From CAVEFW01 sp963643505 (GTDB lineage Bacteria; Actinomycetota; Coriobacteriia; Coriobacteriales; Eggerthellaceae), in contig CAVIKF010000001.1 in the NCBI GenBank assembly GCA_963643505.1, forward strand, positions 186,001 to 250,000: 64,000 nt of DNA. Reading direction: 5' to 3'. Below the pieces are notes generated by a model, which did not search any database, was not told the DNA's origin, and saw only the letters and a program-made list of their open reading frames with translations. Positions 35,420 through 44,671 of this stretch are shown here, piece by piece. Positions within the stretch are counted from its first letter, which is position 1, and each line of letters begins with the position of its first letter. The translations under genes and the position numbers were made by a program.

Positions 35420-37378
35420 CTACAGTGCGAAATAGGGATTGTCGAGGCCAAAGTCCTCATCCAAACTCAGCTTCGGTTGGCCTGCGTCCCCATCCCCATC
35501 ACCTTCCACGTCGCTTTCGAGGCCGAGGAGGGAGTCCACCGAGTCAAAGGCATCTAACTCGGAGCGCAACCTCTCAGCCACCTCGTCCTCGAGGTGTTTA
35601 TACTCCTCAGATTCCAACGGCTGGTAAGCGGAGAGCTTCTCGAGCAGGTTGTCATAGGTGACCGGCATATAGGTGCGGGTCGCCAAGCTTTGCTTGTAGG
35701 CCTCCTCGATCGCCTCGCGCACCGCGATGTAGATGTCGTCGCGAGGGAGGTTCGCGGAATACTCGACCAAGGATCGCAGGCGCAGGTTGGAAAGGGACGG
35801 ATGGGACCTCATGAGGGACTTCCAAATTTCCTCGCGCTCCAAATCGTTGGGAACCTCAATCTCCACGACGCTGAAGGGGGTGAGCACGTCACAGAAGAAC
35901 CCGTCCATCTCACCGAAGGATGACATGGTGGCAAGAACGTAGACCTCGGGATTTTCCACCGCCGAGCGGATAAGGCGCACCGCCTCTTGGGCGCCACGGG
36001 TCAAGCGTTGGGGCCAAGGAGCCGCGTCATCACCCACGGGATCCATCGGCGCCATCCAAAGGTCGACATCCTCAAGACAAAGGACCGCCGGCTCCGTGAA
36101 CTGGGGGCGGGCCTTGTCCATCTTCGGAGGATTGTCGGCACGCACCGTCAGACAAAGCGTTACCGCCCCTTGGAGCGTTTCGTCCATGCTCATTCGAATC
36201 ACGGGCAGGCCAAGCTCGTTGGCGGTTGCCTCCATGAACTTGTTAGCATCCTCACGGGCGACGGAGCGCATCAAAATCGTGTCCGTCGCCGGCATATTGT
36301 CGATACCGTGGAGCTCGTTGAGCGCCTCGACCAGGGACAAAAAGTCAGGATCGCCGCGCAATCCTATACCAAAAGTCTGCATGATCTCGATGGCGCGGTC
36401 ATAACCGACAAGGTCGGCAAACGTGGCTCCCTCGGGCAACTCACCAGGCGCGACAATGCCGGTACGGGGACGCGTTGAGGAAGAGGCAGCATTGCTCGCT
36501 ACCGGCTCAACGACCCGCTGGCCGTTGTTCTTCTCGAAGTTTGCCATCATCTCGTTTAGAGAGCTCACCATTTGTCCGAACTGGGAAGCCTCCTCGTCTA
36601 CCTCCTTGGGCGGCAAGCGCAACCCGAAACCGGGGCCTAAGCTTATGCCCTCATCGGTGATCTCGAAGGAGCCTTGGGGGTTGAAGACCTCTAAGCCCGG
36701 GACAGGCTCCCCGTCTGGTCCCGTTTCCTGCGCATCCACCTTGCCATGAACTTCATCGAACGCCTCTTCGAACTTTTCCTGCAAGGCAGGCTCGTTGAAA
36801 TACTCGTCGACCGAGTCCTTTGTATCCTCGCCTGGGCTCTCCTTGGCAACCGCGCCAGCGCTCTCCTTGGCAACCGCGTCCAACAACTGGTCAACCTCGT
36901 CGATACCGTCAATGGAAGACAGGTCGTCGGGAAAGGACGGCACACGAAAACTGCCGAGATGCATCAACTTCATGGGACCGGCAACCGCCTCGCCGCCGGT
37001 GGCCATGTTCGCGAATTGCGACAGGCGTTCCCGGGTCAAACCGAACTCGGCAAGCTTGTCAAACGCCAAGGATTGCAGCTCGCTCGCACAATGGGACTCC
37101 TCTGCCGAGTTCAGATACGGCACCATCTTCTCGAATACATACTCCGCCAACGGGCGCTCGCGAAGGTTGCACGCAATCGACCAGGCACGCTTCAGACTGG
37201 TGATGGCCTTCTCGTTGGGCACACGAGAACGGGCCGTCGCAAAACCGAAAGCCGCGAGGTACAGGTGCATGCCGCCAACAACGTCACCGTTCTCGCACGC
37301 CTGCTCAGCGCGTGAGAAGTATTCGACTACGGTGTCCTCGGCGTCTTGCGACCTTTGTGGTTCGAATGCATCTGGCAA
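35420..37378 (-). CDS. AAA+-like protein with degenerate nucleotide-binding site
   Basis: A 652-residue soluble protein. Residues 1-130 are helical (TPR-like in feel), then an acidic low-complexity stretch (about 150-260), then an AAA+-like domain (about 320-560) and an acidic tail. The Walker B-like strand is PAVLCLEDVDLWM and YVLATMSSFGEMDGFFCDVLTPFSVVEIEVP fits sensor and arginine-finger strands. Where Walker A should be (DTILMRSVAREDANKFM) there is no GxxGxGK[ST], so ATP binding is probably lost. The start is a TTG at 37378, close after the HAD stop. Function unknown; the nearest look is to FtsH/CDC48-type ATPase modules. Confidence 0.62.
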   Translation of the reverse strand: MPDAFEPQRSQDAEDTVVEYFSRAEQACENGDVVGGMHLYLAAFGFATARSRVPNEKAITSLKRAWSIACNLRERPLAEYVFEKMVPYLNSAEESHCASELQSLAFDKLAEFGLTRERLSQFANMATGGEAVAGPMKLMHLGSFRVPSFPDDLSSIDGIDEVDQLLDAVAKESAGAVAKESPGEDTKDSVDEYFNEPALQEKFEEAFDEVHGKVDAQETGPDGEPVPGLEVFNPQGSFEITDEGISLGPGFGLRLPPKEVDEEASQFGQMVSSLNEMMANFEKNNGQRVVEPVASNAASSSTRPRTGIVAPGELPEGATFADLVGYDRAIEIMQTFGIGLRGDPDFLSLVEALNELHGIDNMPATDTILMRSVAREDANKFMEATANELGLPVIRMSMDETLQGAVTLCLTVRADNPPKMDKARPQFTEPAVLCLEDVDLWMAPMDPVGDDAAPWPQRLTRGAQEAVRLIRSAVENPEVYVLATMSSFGEMDGFFCDVLTPFSVVEIEVPNDLEREEIWKSLMRSHPSLSNLRLRSLVEYSANLPRDDIYIAVREAIEEAYKQSLATRTYMPVTYDNLLEKLSAYQPLESEEYKHLEDEVAERLRSELDAFDSVDSLLGLESDVEGDGDGDAGQPKLSLDEDFGLDNPYFAL

Positions 37379-37380
37379 GG

Positions 37381-38127
37381 TTATTCGCTACCTTTCTTCT
37401 CGGTATCAATCTCCCAATCGAGAATGTTCCACCCATTGTCCTCGGCATGTTTCCTAAGCGCCGTGTCCGGGCACACCGCGTAGGGGTTTTGCGAGAACTC
37501 CAAGAGCTTGATATCGGAGTAATGGTCCGCATAGGCAAACTCGCATACCCAATTACCCTCGCCAAAACGACCGTCGGAGAAGGAGCGCAACGCGATGAGT
37601 TTCTGCTCGCCCTCGATAGGCAAGCCGTCCACCGCATTGGTATAGCACCCGTTCGCACCCACCTTCATGCGCGTAGAGATTTGGTAGTCCACGTTGTGGC
37701 GCTCGCAGGCTCGCAAGACGATGGGCTCAAAGGACGCGGACACGATCATGACCGTGCGACCAGCGTCGTGGTGGGCATCGATCTCAGGTTGTACCTGGGG
37801 GCGCCAGATCTTCTCCACGACCCGGTCGAAATACTCACCCATGAACGCGTCGGCCTCCTCCTTGGGCTGGCCCTCGAAGGCATGGAACAGCTTAGCGCGC
37901 ACCCAGCTCTCGTCTTGCGGAAGCTTGAACTTGTATGCCAAGCCCCAAAACCCGATCATCAGGCCAGTGCCGATCCCCAGGTTTCTCTTCTTCAGCAAAT
38001 CGAGCACCAAGCGCACGGTTGAGCTGCCGTCCAAACAAGTCCCGTCAAGGTCGAACACGGCAAGGCGCACCTTGTTGTCGGTGTTGGCCTCGGCTGTCGG
38101 CATTGCCATGTTTGGTGTGTCCGTCAT
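37381..38127 (-). CDS. HAD-superfamily (subfamily IB, SerB-like) phosphatase
   Basis: A 248-residue hydrolase. Motif I AVFDLDGTCLDGSS carries the nucleophilic Asp, motif II is MIVSASFEPIV, the Lys is in EGEQKLIALRSF, and motif IV is FAYADHYSDIKLLEF. The order and the HxxS-D pattern match HAD-IB phosphatases such as SerB-like and PSPase-like proteins; the substrate is unknown. The ATG at 38127 follows GAGGAGAG. First gene of an operon with the AAA+-like protein and MutY-like glycosylase (gaps of 2 and 8 bp). Confidence 0.86.
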   Translation of the reverse strand: MTDTPNMAMPTAEANTDNKVRLAVFDLDGTCLDGSSTVRLVLDLLKKRNLGIGTGLMIGFWGLAYKFKLPQDESWVRAKLFHAFEGQPKEEADAFMGEYFDRVVEKIWRPQVQPEIDAHHDAGRTVMIVSASFEPIVLRACERHNVDYQISTRMKVGANGCYTNAVDGLPIEGEQKLIALRSFSDGRFGEGNWVCEFAYADHYSDIKLLEFSQNPYAVCPDTALRKHAEDNGWNILDWEIDTEKKGSE

Positions 38128-38307
38128 AAGACGACTCTCCTCAAATGCGGTCTCATCGAGACCGAGTTTCTCCTCTTTCCCCTGCGCCGACGGTGATACC
38201 GATCGACACAGTTCTTAAACCGTGTATTATACAACTCCGCATAAAAACCGTGAAGGTCGAGCAGCTCATCGCCAGAACTCGAGAAAGAGGGTTTCTCGAT
38301 GCGATCC

Positions 38308-41300
38308 CTACTCGACAGTGAGAGACGAACCTCTCCCCTGGGTGCTTCCGCTGACGACGATCCGGCGGTCGATGTTGCGTTTGAGCTCGTCAACATGGCT
38401 GATGATGCCGATGAGTTTCTGCTCGCCGGACAGGTGCATGAGCATGTTGATGGCACGGGTGAGAGAACGCTGGTCGAGACTGCCAAAGCCCTCATCGATG
38501 AACATGGCGTCAAGCTTTATGCCGCTGGCATGCCTTGCGACCACATCGGATAGACCAAGGGCAAGACAAAGCGAGGCCTCGAAGCCCTCCCCGCCGGACA
38601 AGGTGGAAGCTGCACGGCACTTGCCGGTATGGTGGTCGTAGACATCGAGATCGAGGCCGGATTGGCCACGGCGGGAGGTCTCGTCTTTGCGGCGACGCAT
38701 CTCGTAGCGATTGTCCGTCAACACCTTGTAGCGACGGTTGGCCGCGGCGACGACCCGGTCGAAATACAGCGCTTGGACGTAGGACTCGAACTGCAGCTTC
38801 GCCTGGTCGCGCAATTTGCCGTTTGCAACGTTAGACACCTCGCTCACAAGGCCGTAGCGTTGCTCGATGGCCGAAATCTCCTCCATCTTGTGCTGCAGGA
38901 CAAAGAACGCCTTCCCATTCGCCTGGCGACGTCCGGAGACGATCTGCTTGGAAACGTCCGCCTCCTTGCCTTTTGCCTCGATCTCCCCAAGCAGGGCTTT
39001 CTGCTCCTCCACGTTGACCGCCGGCGCTTCGGCGATTTGCTTGTCGAGGCCCGCGATCTCGGTTTGGGCGACTCGGATCGACTCCTCAATCTCTCGCAGG
39101 GCCCGCTCAGCCCGCACTCGGGCTTTCCGGGACGCTTCGACCTCAGACGTGAGCTTGGCGATACGGGACTGGGCCTCACCGACCGTTGCAAACGGCAACG
39201 TGCTTCCCAATTGGTCCACGATGGCTTGGGCGGCCTTGCGCTTGGATTCGAAATCCGAAGCAGCAGCCTGGAACCGGGAGACGGACGCCTGATCCTTTTT
39301 GAGGGTCTCCTCGAGGTTTTGCACCTCCTTGGTCACCACACAAAGCTCAACGTCACGGGCACTCGCAACCTCATAGCGCCTCTTGGCTTCAACGAGGCAC
39401 TCGTCACATTCCACGACACGCTTTTTGGCCTGCGTGGCGGTGGTATCGGCAAGGGCGTCCCTTCTCACCTGCAGGACCTGGGACTTTGCGGATTCATCTG
39501 CTGCCATGGCAGCCTTGCGATCCATCGCGACCTTCTCGGCATCCCGGGCACCCTCCAAGCTTCCGCGCAGCGTTGCGAGATCGGAGCTGACCTTGGTATA
39601 TTTGTCCATCAACTCGGTGGCGTCAGACAAGCGACTCGACATGTCCGCATGAATCCGCCTCGCCTCAGCCAAGGACGCATCAAGTGCGTCCTCGTCGCCG
39701 TCGTGATCAATCGCCTCGGCCACAACCCGCTCACACGATTCTTTGTGGGATTTGGCTCGCGCAAGGACCTGCATCGCCCGCGCGACCTCGGTCTTGCACG
39801 CCTCCACGGCGGCCTCAGCCGCCTCCATGTCTTCTTCGGTGGGAGCACCCTCTGCGCGGCCTGCGATATTTGGATGGCTCGTCGAGCCGCAAACCGGACA
39901 GGCACACCCCTCCTCCAATTCGGCACCGAGCAACCCGGCCATGTCCGCACGCTGAAGTTTGCCAAGCAAGGACAACTTCGCCTCCGCAACTTGTTGGGCA
40001 TCGTTGGCACCCTGGAACGCCTGCGCCGCATCCTGCTCCGCGTGATGGGCGGCATCGACCTCCGCACGCTGTTTCGCAAGCCGCTCAATGTCCTTTTCCA
40101 CCTCACGCACCTTGGTCGTCGCGACGACAAGCTCTGCCTGCGCGCGCTCCTTCAAGATCGGCGCCTCCTTGAGCAACGCTTCCTGGGCCTCCATCTCTGC
40201 GATGCGCCTTTGCAATTCCTCGACAGCGGCCGTGCGCGCCTCGCATTGGGAACCGATGTCGACAAGGGCGGCGTGCGCCTTTTCAAAGTCATCCTCGGCT
40301 TGGGCGAGTTGGGCAAACCGATCGAGAATCTCCCGCGCCTCCTTCAACTGGCGCTCACACGCCTCCACCCCAATGCGGGCATCTGATAGCTCAACACGGG
40401 CATCCTTGAGTTGCTCGCGGCGTTTTTTAGCCAAAGCGAGGCGCTCACCGGTCTTTGCCTCCTCATCCTTGGCCTGAACAAGGAGGGCATCGACCTCACG
40501 CCCCTTCGCAACCATGTCGGCCACGATTTTCGTCTCTTTGGCAAGCGTGTCGTATTCGGCGATGCGTGCCTTGAGGGCCGCAGCCTCGTCCGCCTTTGCC
40601 TGGCGTTCGCTGTCATAGGAACACTGCTGGTCAAAGGCAGCTTGGGCAAGCGGCGCGTCCTCCTCAAGCTTGGAGAGTGCGCTTGCCCTCACCTCCCGTT
40701 GCCGCTTGATGACAGGAAGGTTCTCCACCGATCCGATCAAGGTCTTCACCCGGACATACTCGTCACGCAAGTGGTCGTAGGTCGCGGCGAGCTCGGTTGC
40801 GGCACGGGCATCACGCTCCTCTTGGGCCTCCAGGGCACCAAAGAGCCACTCGGCCGTCGCCGTCCCGCTCTCGAGGCGCCGCTCTCGCTCGAGCCCCTCC
40901 TCGGAACCTGTTTCGAATTGGACATTGGTGGCAAGTGCCCAAACCTGGTTGTTCGCCTCGTCGTATTTGCCGCGCAACCTGCCCTCCTCAGCCGAGAGCC
41001 TGTCTTGGAAGTCGCGATAGAGCTCCGTGCCGAACAGGCGGCGAAAGATTGCCTGGCGAGTCTTCGTATCGGCGGTGAGCAGCTTGCGGAACTCCCCTTG
41101 GGCAATCATGACGATTTGACCGAATTGGGAGCGGTCGATACCAAGCAACTCCTCGACAGCAGCATTGACCTCGCGGTCTTTGGTGAGCGTCGGCTTGCCA
41201 GGGCGCTCAAACTCCACGCGAGCGATTTGTAGCGTCGTGCCCTCGCCGCGCTTCTTCGCACGGGCGTACTCCGGGTTGCGACGGATGTGGAACACCTCTT

Positions 41301-41568
41301 CGCGGTACTCGAACGTAAGGTCCACGAAGGTCTCCATGGCAGGATCGGCAAAGTCACTGCGAAGCTGACGCGGCTCTCGCTTGCTGGTATCATCCGCCGA
41401 GACCTCGCCGTAGAGGGCATAGCTGATGGCATCGAATAGCGTGGTCTTGCCAGCCCCGGTATCGCCGCAGATCAAATACAGGCCGCAAGTGCCCAATTGC
41501 TCGAAATCGACGACGGTCTCCCCGCCATAAGGCCCGAATGCGCTCATGATCAGCTTCAACGGCCTCAT
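38308..41568 (-). CDS. sbcC: exonuclease SbcCD, ATPase subunit C
   Basis: A 1,086-residue SMC-like ATPase. N-terminal MRPLKLIMSAFGPYGGETVVDF and Walker A LICGDTGAGKTTLFDAI; a long coiled coil on both sides of the zinc hook CACPVCGS (about residues 553-560); C-terminal signature LSGGEGFEASLCLALGLS and Walker B LDAMFIDEGFGSLD. With SbcD it opens hairpins and protein-blocked ends. Its start overlaps the sbcD stop as ATGA, so the two are coupled. The long palindromes in this chromosome (REP-like elements) are the kind of structure SbcCD cuts. Confidence 0.95.
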   Translation of the reverse strand: MRPLKLIMSAFGPYGGETVVDFEQLGTCGLYLICGDTGAGKTTLFDAISYALYGEVSADDTSKREPRQLRSDFADPAMETFVDLTFEYREEVFHIRRNPEYARAKKRGEGTTLQIARVEFERPGKPTLTKDREVNAAVEELLGIDRSQFGQIVMIAQGEFRKLLTADTKTRQAIFRRLFGTELYRDFQDRLSAEEGRLRGKYDEANNQVWALATNVQFETGSEEGLERERRLESGTATAEWLFGALEAQEERDARAATELAATYDHLRDEYVRVKTLIGSVENLPVIKRQREVRASALSKLEEDAPLAQAAFDQQCSYDSERQAKADEAAALKARIAEYDTLAKETKIVADMVAKGREVDALLVQAKDEEAKTGERLALAKKRREQLKDARVELSDARIGVEACERQLKEAREILDRFAQLAQAEDDFEKAHAALVDIGSQCEARTAAVEELQRRIAEMEAQEALLKEAPILKERAQAELVVATTKVREVEKDIERLAKQRAEVDAAHHAEQDAAQAFQGANDAQQVAEAKLSLLGKLQRADMAGLLGAELEEGCACPVCGSTSHPNIAGRAEGAPTEEDMEAAEAAVEACKTEVARAMQVLARAKSHKESCERVVAEAIDHDGDEDALDASLAEARRIHADMSSRLSDATELMDKYTKVSSDLATLRGSLEGARDAEKVAMDRKAAMAADESAKSQVLQVRRDALADTTATQAKKRVVECDECLVEAKRRYEVASARDVELCVVTKEVQNLEETLKKDQASVSRFQAAASDFESKRKAAQAIVDQLGSTLPFATVGEAQSRIAKLTSEVEASRKARVRAERALREIEESIRVAQTEIAGLDKQIAEAPAVNVEEQKALLGEIEAKGKEADVSKQIVSGRRQANGKAFFVLQHKMEEISAIEQRYGLVSEVSNVANGKLRDQAKLQFESYVQALYFDRVVAAANRRYKVLTDNRYEMRRRKDETSRRGQSGLDLDVYDHHTGKCRAASTLSGGEGFEASLCLALGLSDVVARHASGIKLDAMFIDEGFGSLDQRSLTRAINMLMHLSGEQKLIGIISHVDELKRNIDRRIVVSGSTQGRGSSLTVE

Positions 41569-42875
41569 TGAGGACCACCCCCTTCCTCGTCCACCCCGTC
41601 AAAGACGTCCACCCCGCCCGTCTCGCCTGCCACGTCCTCACCCGTCTCGCCTACCGCAACCGCCAATTCCGGCTCCTCGACCACCCCGTCAAAGACGTCA
41701 CGCTCACCTCGCACGCTGGCCTCCTTGGCCTCATGCAACGCTGCCTCTGCCAGGGCGCATTGCTCCCGTGTCATATCCTTGCCGGTTTGCCTTTGGAAGA
41801 AGGCGCAAAAGGCATCGAAAGGGTTAAAGTCGTCGAGGTCGATCAATTCGTCATCGTCGGTTCCGGCACCACTCACACCGGCACGCTCCTCCATACCGAG
41901 GATGTGGGGGTAGACGGCACGAAGCTTCGCCATGGCGTCGATTTGGGGATACTCGTCGGTCAGGCGCGCAAAAACATAATCGTCCGCGTTTGCCGCGCCC
42001 ACGACCTCCGGACTTGTCAACATCTCAAGGGGGCCCTCGATGACACGCAGGTCGCGAAGGGCCGGCATGTCGACAAGCTCAAAGGTCACACACGCGCCCG
42101 CCTCATCGGAAACCTTCTCCCCGATCTCGACGAAGGCGAGACTTTTGGGGCGCAATGCCTCGGAAACGGAGTACTTGAGGAGGCTACCGGCATAGCGCAC
42201 CACGTCACGACCAACGCGCTGGGGACGATGGACATGCCCCAACGCAACGTAGTCAAAGGCGTCGAACAGGCTTACGTCCACGTTGTCGACGCCGCCAAGG
42301 TCCAACTCCTCAAGCGCTCGCTCCGTGACGACGCCAGTAGCGGTCACGAATTGGTGGGCAACAAGCACGTTACGGCGCACCGGGTCGATCTCGCACGCAC
42401 CGAGCACCGCAGACACCGCCGCGGTGTAGTCATTGCCAAGTTCAAGGTCGGGAAAACACTTGCGCACCATGGCAGGTTTGATGAACGGCATGAGCCACAC
42501 ATCCACCTCGCCCCATTGGTCGCAAACGGGAACCTTCATGAGCGTCCCGTCATACACAGGGGGAAAGTAGACCTTTTGGCGTTTAAGGATATCTTGGGCA
42601 AAGGATATGCGCTCGGCAGAGTCATGGTTGCCCGGAATGGCGATCACTGTGATGCCCGCATCCACCACCTCAGTCAAAAAGTCGTTGAAGAGAGAGACCG
42701 CCTCGGCGGAGGGGGCGCTCTTGTCGTAAATGTCGCCCGCGACTATAAGCGCATCGACATTGCGCTCGCCCATGAGTCCGACGATTCTCTCCAACGTGAA
42801 ACGTTGGTCCTCTATAAGGGAATAGCTCCCGATCTGCTTGCCGATGTGCAGGTCAGCCAGATGCAAAAACCTCAT
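41565..42875 (-). CDS. sbcD: exonuclease SbcCD, nuclease subunit D
   Basis: A 436-residue Mre11-type metallophosphoesterase. Metal-binding motifs: LHLADLHIGK (D and H), IVAGDIYDKSAP, AIPGNHDSAERI and ALGHVHRPQRVG. The ATG at 42875 opens MRFLHLADLHIG, the typical start. The C-terminal 70 residues include a low-complexity acidic tail with repeated VFDGV-EE segments (DVFDGVVEEPELAVAV, then DVFDGVDEEGGG), not a standard part of the family. First gene of the sbcD-sbcC operon; its 5' flank ends in the scaffold gap. Confidence 0.94.
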   Translation of the reverse strand: MRFLHLADLHIGKQIGSYSLIEDQRFTLERIVGLMGERNVDALIVAGDIYDKSAPSAEAVSLFNDFLTEVVDAGITVIAIPGNHDSAERISFAQDILKRQKVYFPPVYDGTLMKVPVCDQWGEVDVWLMPFIKPAMVRKCFPDLELGNDYTAAVSAVLGACEIDPVRRNVLVAHQFVTATGVVTERALEELDLGGVDNVDVSLFDAFDYVALGHVHRPQRVGRDVVRYAGSLLKYSVSEALRPKSLAFVEIGEKVSDEAGACVTFELVDMPALRDLRVIEGPLEMLTSPEVVGAANADDYVFARLTDEYPQIDAMAKLRAVYPHILGMEERAGVSGAGTDDDELIDLDDFNPFDAFCAFFQRQTGKDMTREQCALAEAALHEAKEASVRGERDVFDGVVEEPELAVAVGETGEDVAGETGGVDVFDGVDEEGGGPQ

Positions 42876-42921
42876 GTACCCACCATGCCTTCCCGGGCGC
42901 AAAACCCCTCACGGGCCAAAA

Positions 42922-42926
42922 NNNNN
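42922..42926. other. assembly gap (five N)
   Basis: Five N bases between two copies of CACGGGCCAAAA (42910-42921 and from 42927). The real length of the spacer is unknown and may contain more sequence. Confidence 0.99.
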
Positions 42927-43018
42927 CACGGGCCAAAACCAGCCCCGATCTCTTACTCCTATTGTACGCGCAATCTTTATAGAGTCGGCGCGCTACAATA
43001 CGGTGCAAGGAGGACACC

Positions 43019-44341
43019 ATGAAACAGTCACGCTACGCGCTTTTGTGCAAACTCGATGAGGATTACGCCTTGTTCAACTCCGCAACAGGCAGGTTCGCGA
43101 CCTGCGACGAGCGCTACGCCAACGCCTTCGAGACGATGGAAGGCGACAAGGAGGCGTTAGATGAGCTAACGGACGCCGGCTTCCTCGTGGAGGACGACCG
43201 GGACGAGCTCGCGGAGCAACAGCGGCGTTTCCTTTCCGCCCGCACCGACTGCGACCAGTTGTTTTTGTCCTTGGCACCTACCTATGCGTGCAATTGCCGT
43301 TGCGCCTATTGTTACGAACAGGACAAGCTTGCTGCGAAATCCCTCATGTCCCCTGAGGTCGAAGACGCGATCTTCTCCTTCGTCGAGAAGAGGTTTGATG
43401 CCACTGGCTTTTCCCGGTTGTTTGTCGAATGGTACGGCGGCGACCCCCAGCTTTGTCTCAACCTCGTCAGCCGCATCAGCGACCGCCTAATCGGTTTTTG
43501 CGACGCGCATGGTGTCGAATACGACGCCATGATGCTCTCCAACTCCACCCGAATCGGGGAGGATGAGGCCGACCTGCTCCTCGGCTCCCGAGTCAGCTCC
43601 ATGCTCATCACCATCGACGGGCCCGAGGACCTCCACAACAAAAGACGGCCTGCGGTAGACGTGGACAACCCCTACCAAGCCATCATGTCCGCCATCGACG
43701 CACTCCAAGAGCGAGGCATCGCCGTAAGTGCCGCCATGAACGCGGATAAGGTCAACATGGCCCGCCTTGGTGAGCTCCGCCGCGCCCTCGCTTCCCGCAA
43801 CGTCTCCGTCACGCCCGCGAAGCTCAACGACTACGCCCACACCTTCAACTGCCCCGGGGAACATCGTTTCTGCGAACCGGGTTTCGACCTATACACTCAC
43901 GAGGAGTTCGCCCACGCCAACTATGAGGCCCTTGCGCAGGAAGGCTTTACCGCGCCTCGCCTCGCCGGCATGCTTTCAGCCAGCGACCATTTCTGCTCTG
44001 GGCATCTTGAGTCGTCCTTTGTCATCGACGCCTTCGGAGACGTCTACAAATGCGACGGATGGATGGGCGACAAGTCCCGCTCCCTTTTCAACCTTCTTGA
44101 TTGGGCGTCTTCCTCCGACCCCGACTCAATCGCCGTTACCGACGCCATCACCTTCAACCCCCTCGAAGACCCCCAATGCCGCAAGTGTAACCTGCTTCCC
44201 GTCTGTTGGGGCAACTGCAGTTGGGAGCGGGAACTTTGCAATTGGCCTTGCCATCCCTTGCGCTATGCCCTTGACCGCTATTTGCGCAGCTATCGTGACT
44301 GCTTTCCGCCGCGTAGCGCCCCGTTTGCAGTCCTCGCATAG
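43019..44341 (+). CDS. radical SAM/SPASM peptide-maturase-like protein
   Basis: A 440-residue enzyme. Residues 1-75 form a PqqD/RRE-like module (YALFNSATGRFATCD..LTDAGFLVEDD). The radical SAM cluster is C91-x3-C95-x2-C98 in YACNCRCAYCYE, with VEWYGGDP as the glycine-rich SAM strand. The C-terminal SPASM part has C-rich segments FCSGHLESSFVIDAFGDVYKC and CRKCNLLPVCWGNCSW..CNWPC, enough for two auxiliary 4Fe-4S clusters. Such proteins modify ribosomal peptides (thioether or C-C bonds). No precursor-like short Cys-rich gene is visible within 300 bp on either side, though the N gap lies just upstream. The ATG at 43019 follows AAGGAGG. Confidence 0.86.
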   Translation: MKQSRYALLCKLDEDYALFNSATGRFATCDERYANAFETMEGDKEALDELTDAGFLVEDDRDELAEQQRRFLSARTDCDQLFLSLAPTYACNCRCAYCYEQDKLAAKSLMSPEVEDAIFSFVEKRFDATGFSRLFVEWYGGDPQLCLNLVSRISDRLIGFCDAHGVEYDAMMLSNSTRIGEDEADLLLGSRVSSMLITIDGPEDLHNKRRPAVDVDNPYQAIMSAIDALQERGIAVSAAMNADKVNMARLGELRRALASRNVSVTPAKLNDYAHTFNCPGEHRFCEPGFDLYTHEEFAHANYEALAQEGFTAPRLAGMLSASDHFCSGHLESSFVIDAFGDVYKCDGWMGDKSRSLFNLLDWASSSDPDSIAVTDAITFNPLEDPQCRKCNLLPVCWGNCSWERELCNWPCHPLRYALDRYLRSYRDCFPPRSAPFAVLA

Positions 44342-44390
44342 CAATCGGGCAGAACAGGAAAGGCCTGGTGCGCATGCGTGGCGCAAAAAG

Positions 44391-44427
44391 AAAAGGCCTT
44401 GCAAGGAGTGAGGTCGCAAGGCCTTTT
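44391..44427 (+). terminator. strong bidirectional terminator
   Basis: Perfect 12-bp arms AAAAGGCCTTGC (44391-44402) and GCAAGGCCTTTT (44416-44427) between the radical SAM and patatin genes. The remainder of this 330-bp spacer (44428-44671) shows no gene or clear signal. Confidence 0.93.
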
Positions 44428-44671
44428 GGGCAAGGGGAGCGGAACCGTGTCCAAGCGCGGATGCCGATCGCTTCCACCAATCCATCCAGGGTAAAGGGGC
44501 CCCTTCAGAATTGACTTGGGCTCCGGAATCCGCTGCCCCTCTTGTTACATCCCATTATGACGCATTTTCGAGATTTTGTCGCGCGAACTTATTCAAGCAC
44601 CACATAACAACACGAATTAACGTTTCCCCTATCAAAAGAAAGGGGCTCTACGGCACTTTCGATAAGGCAAA

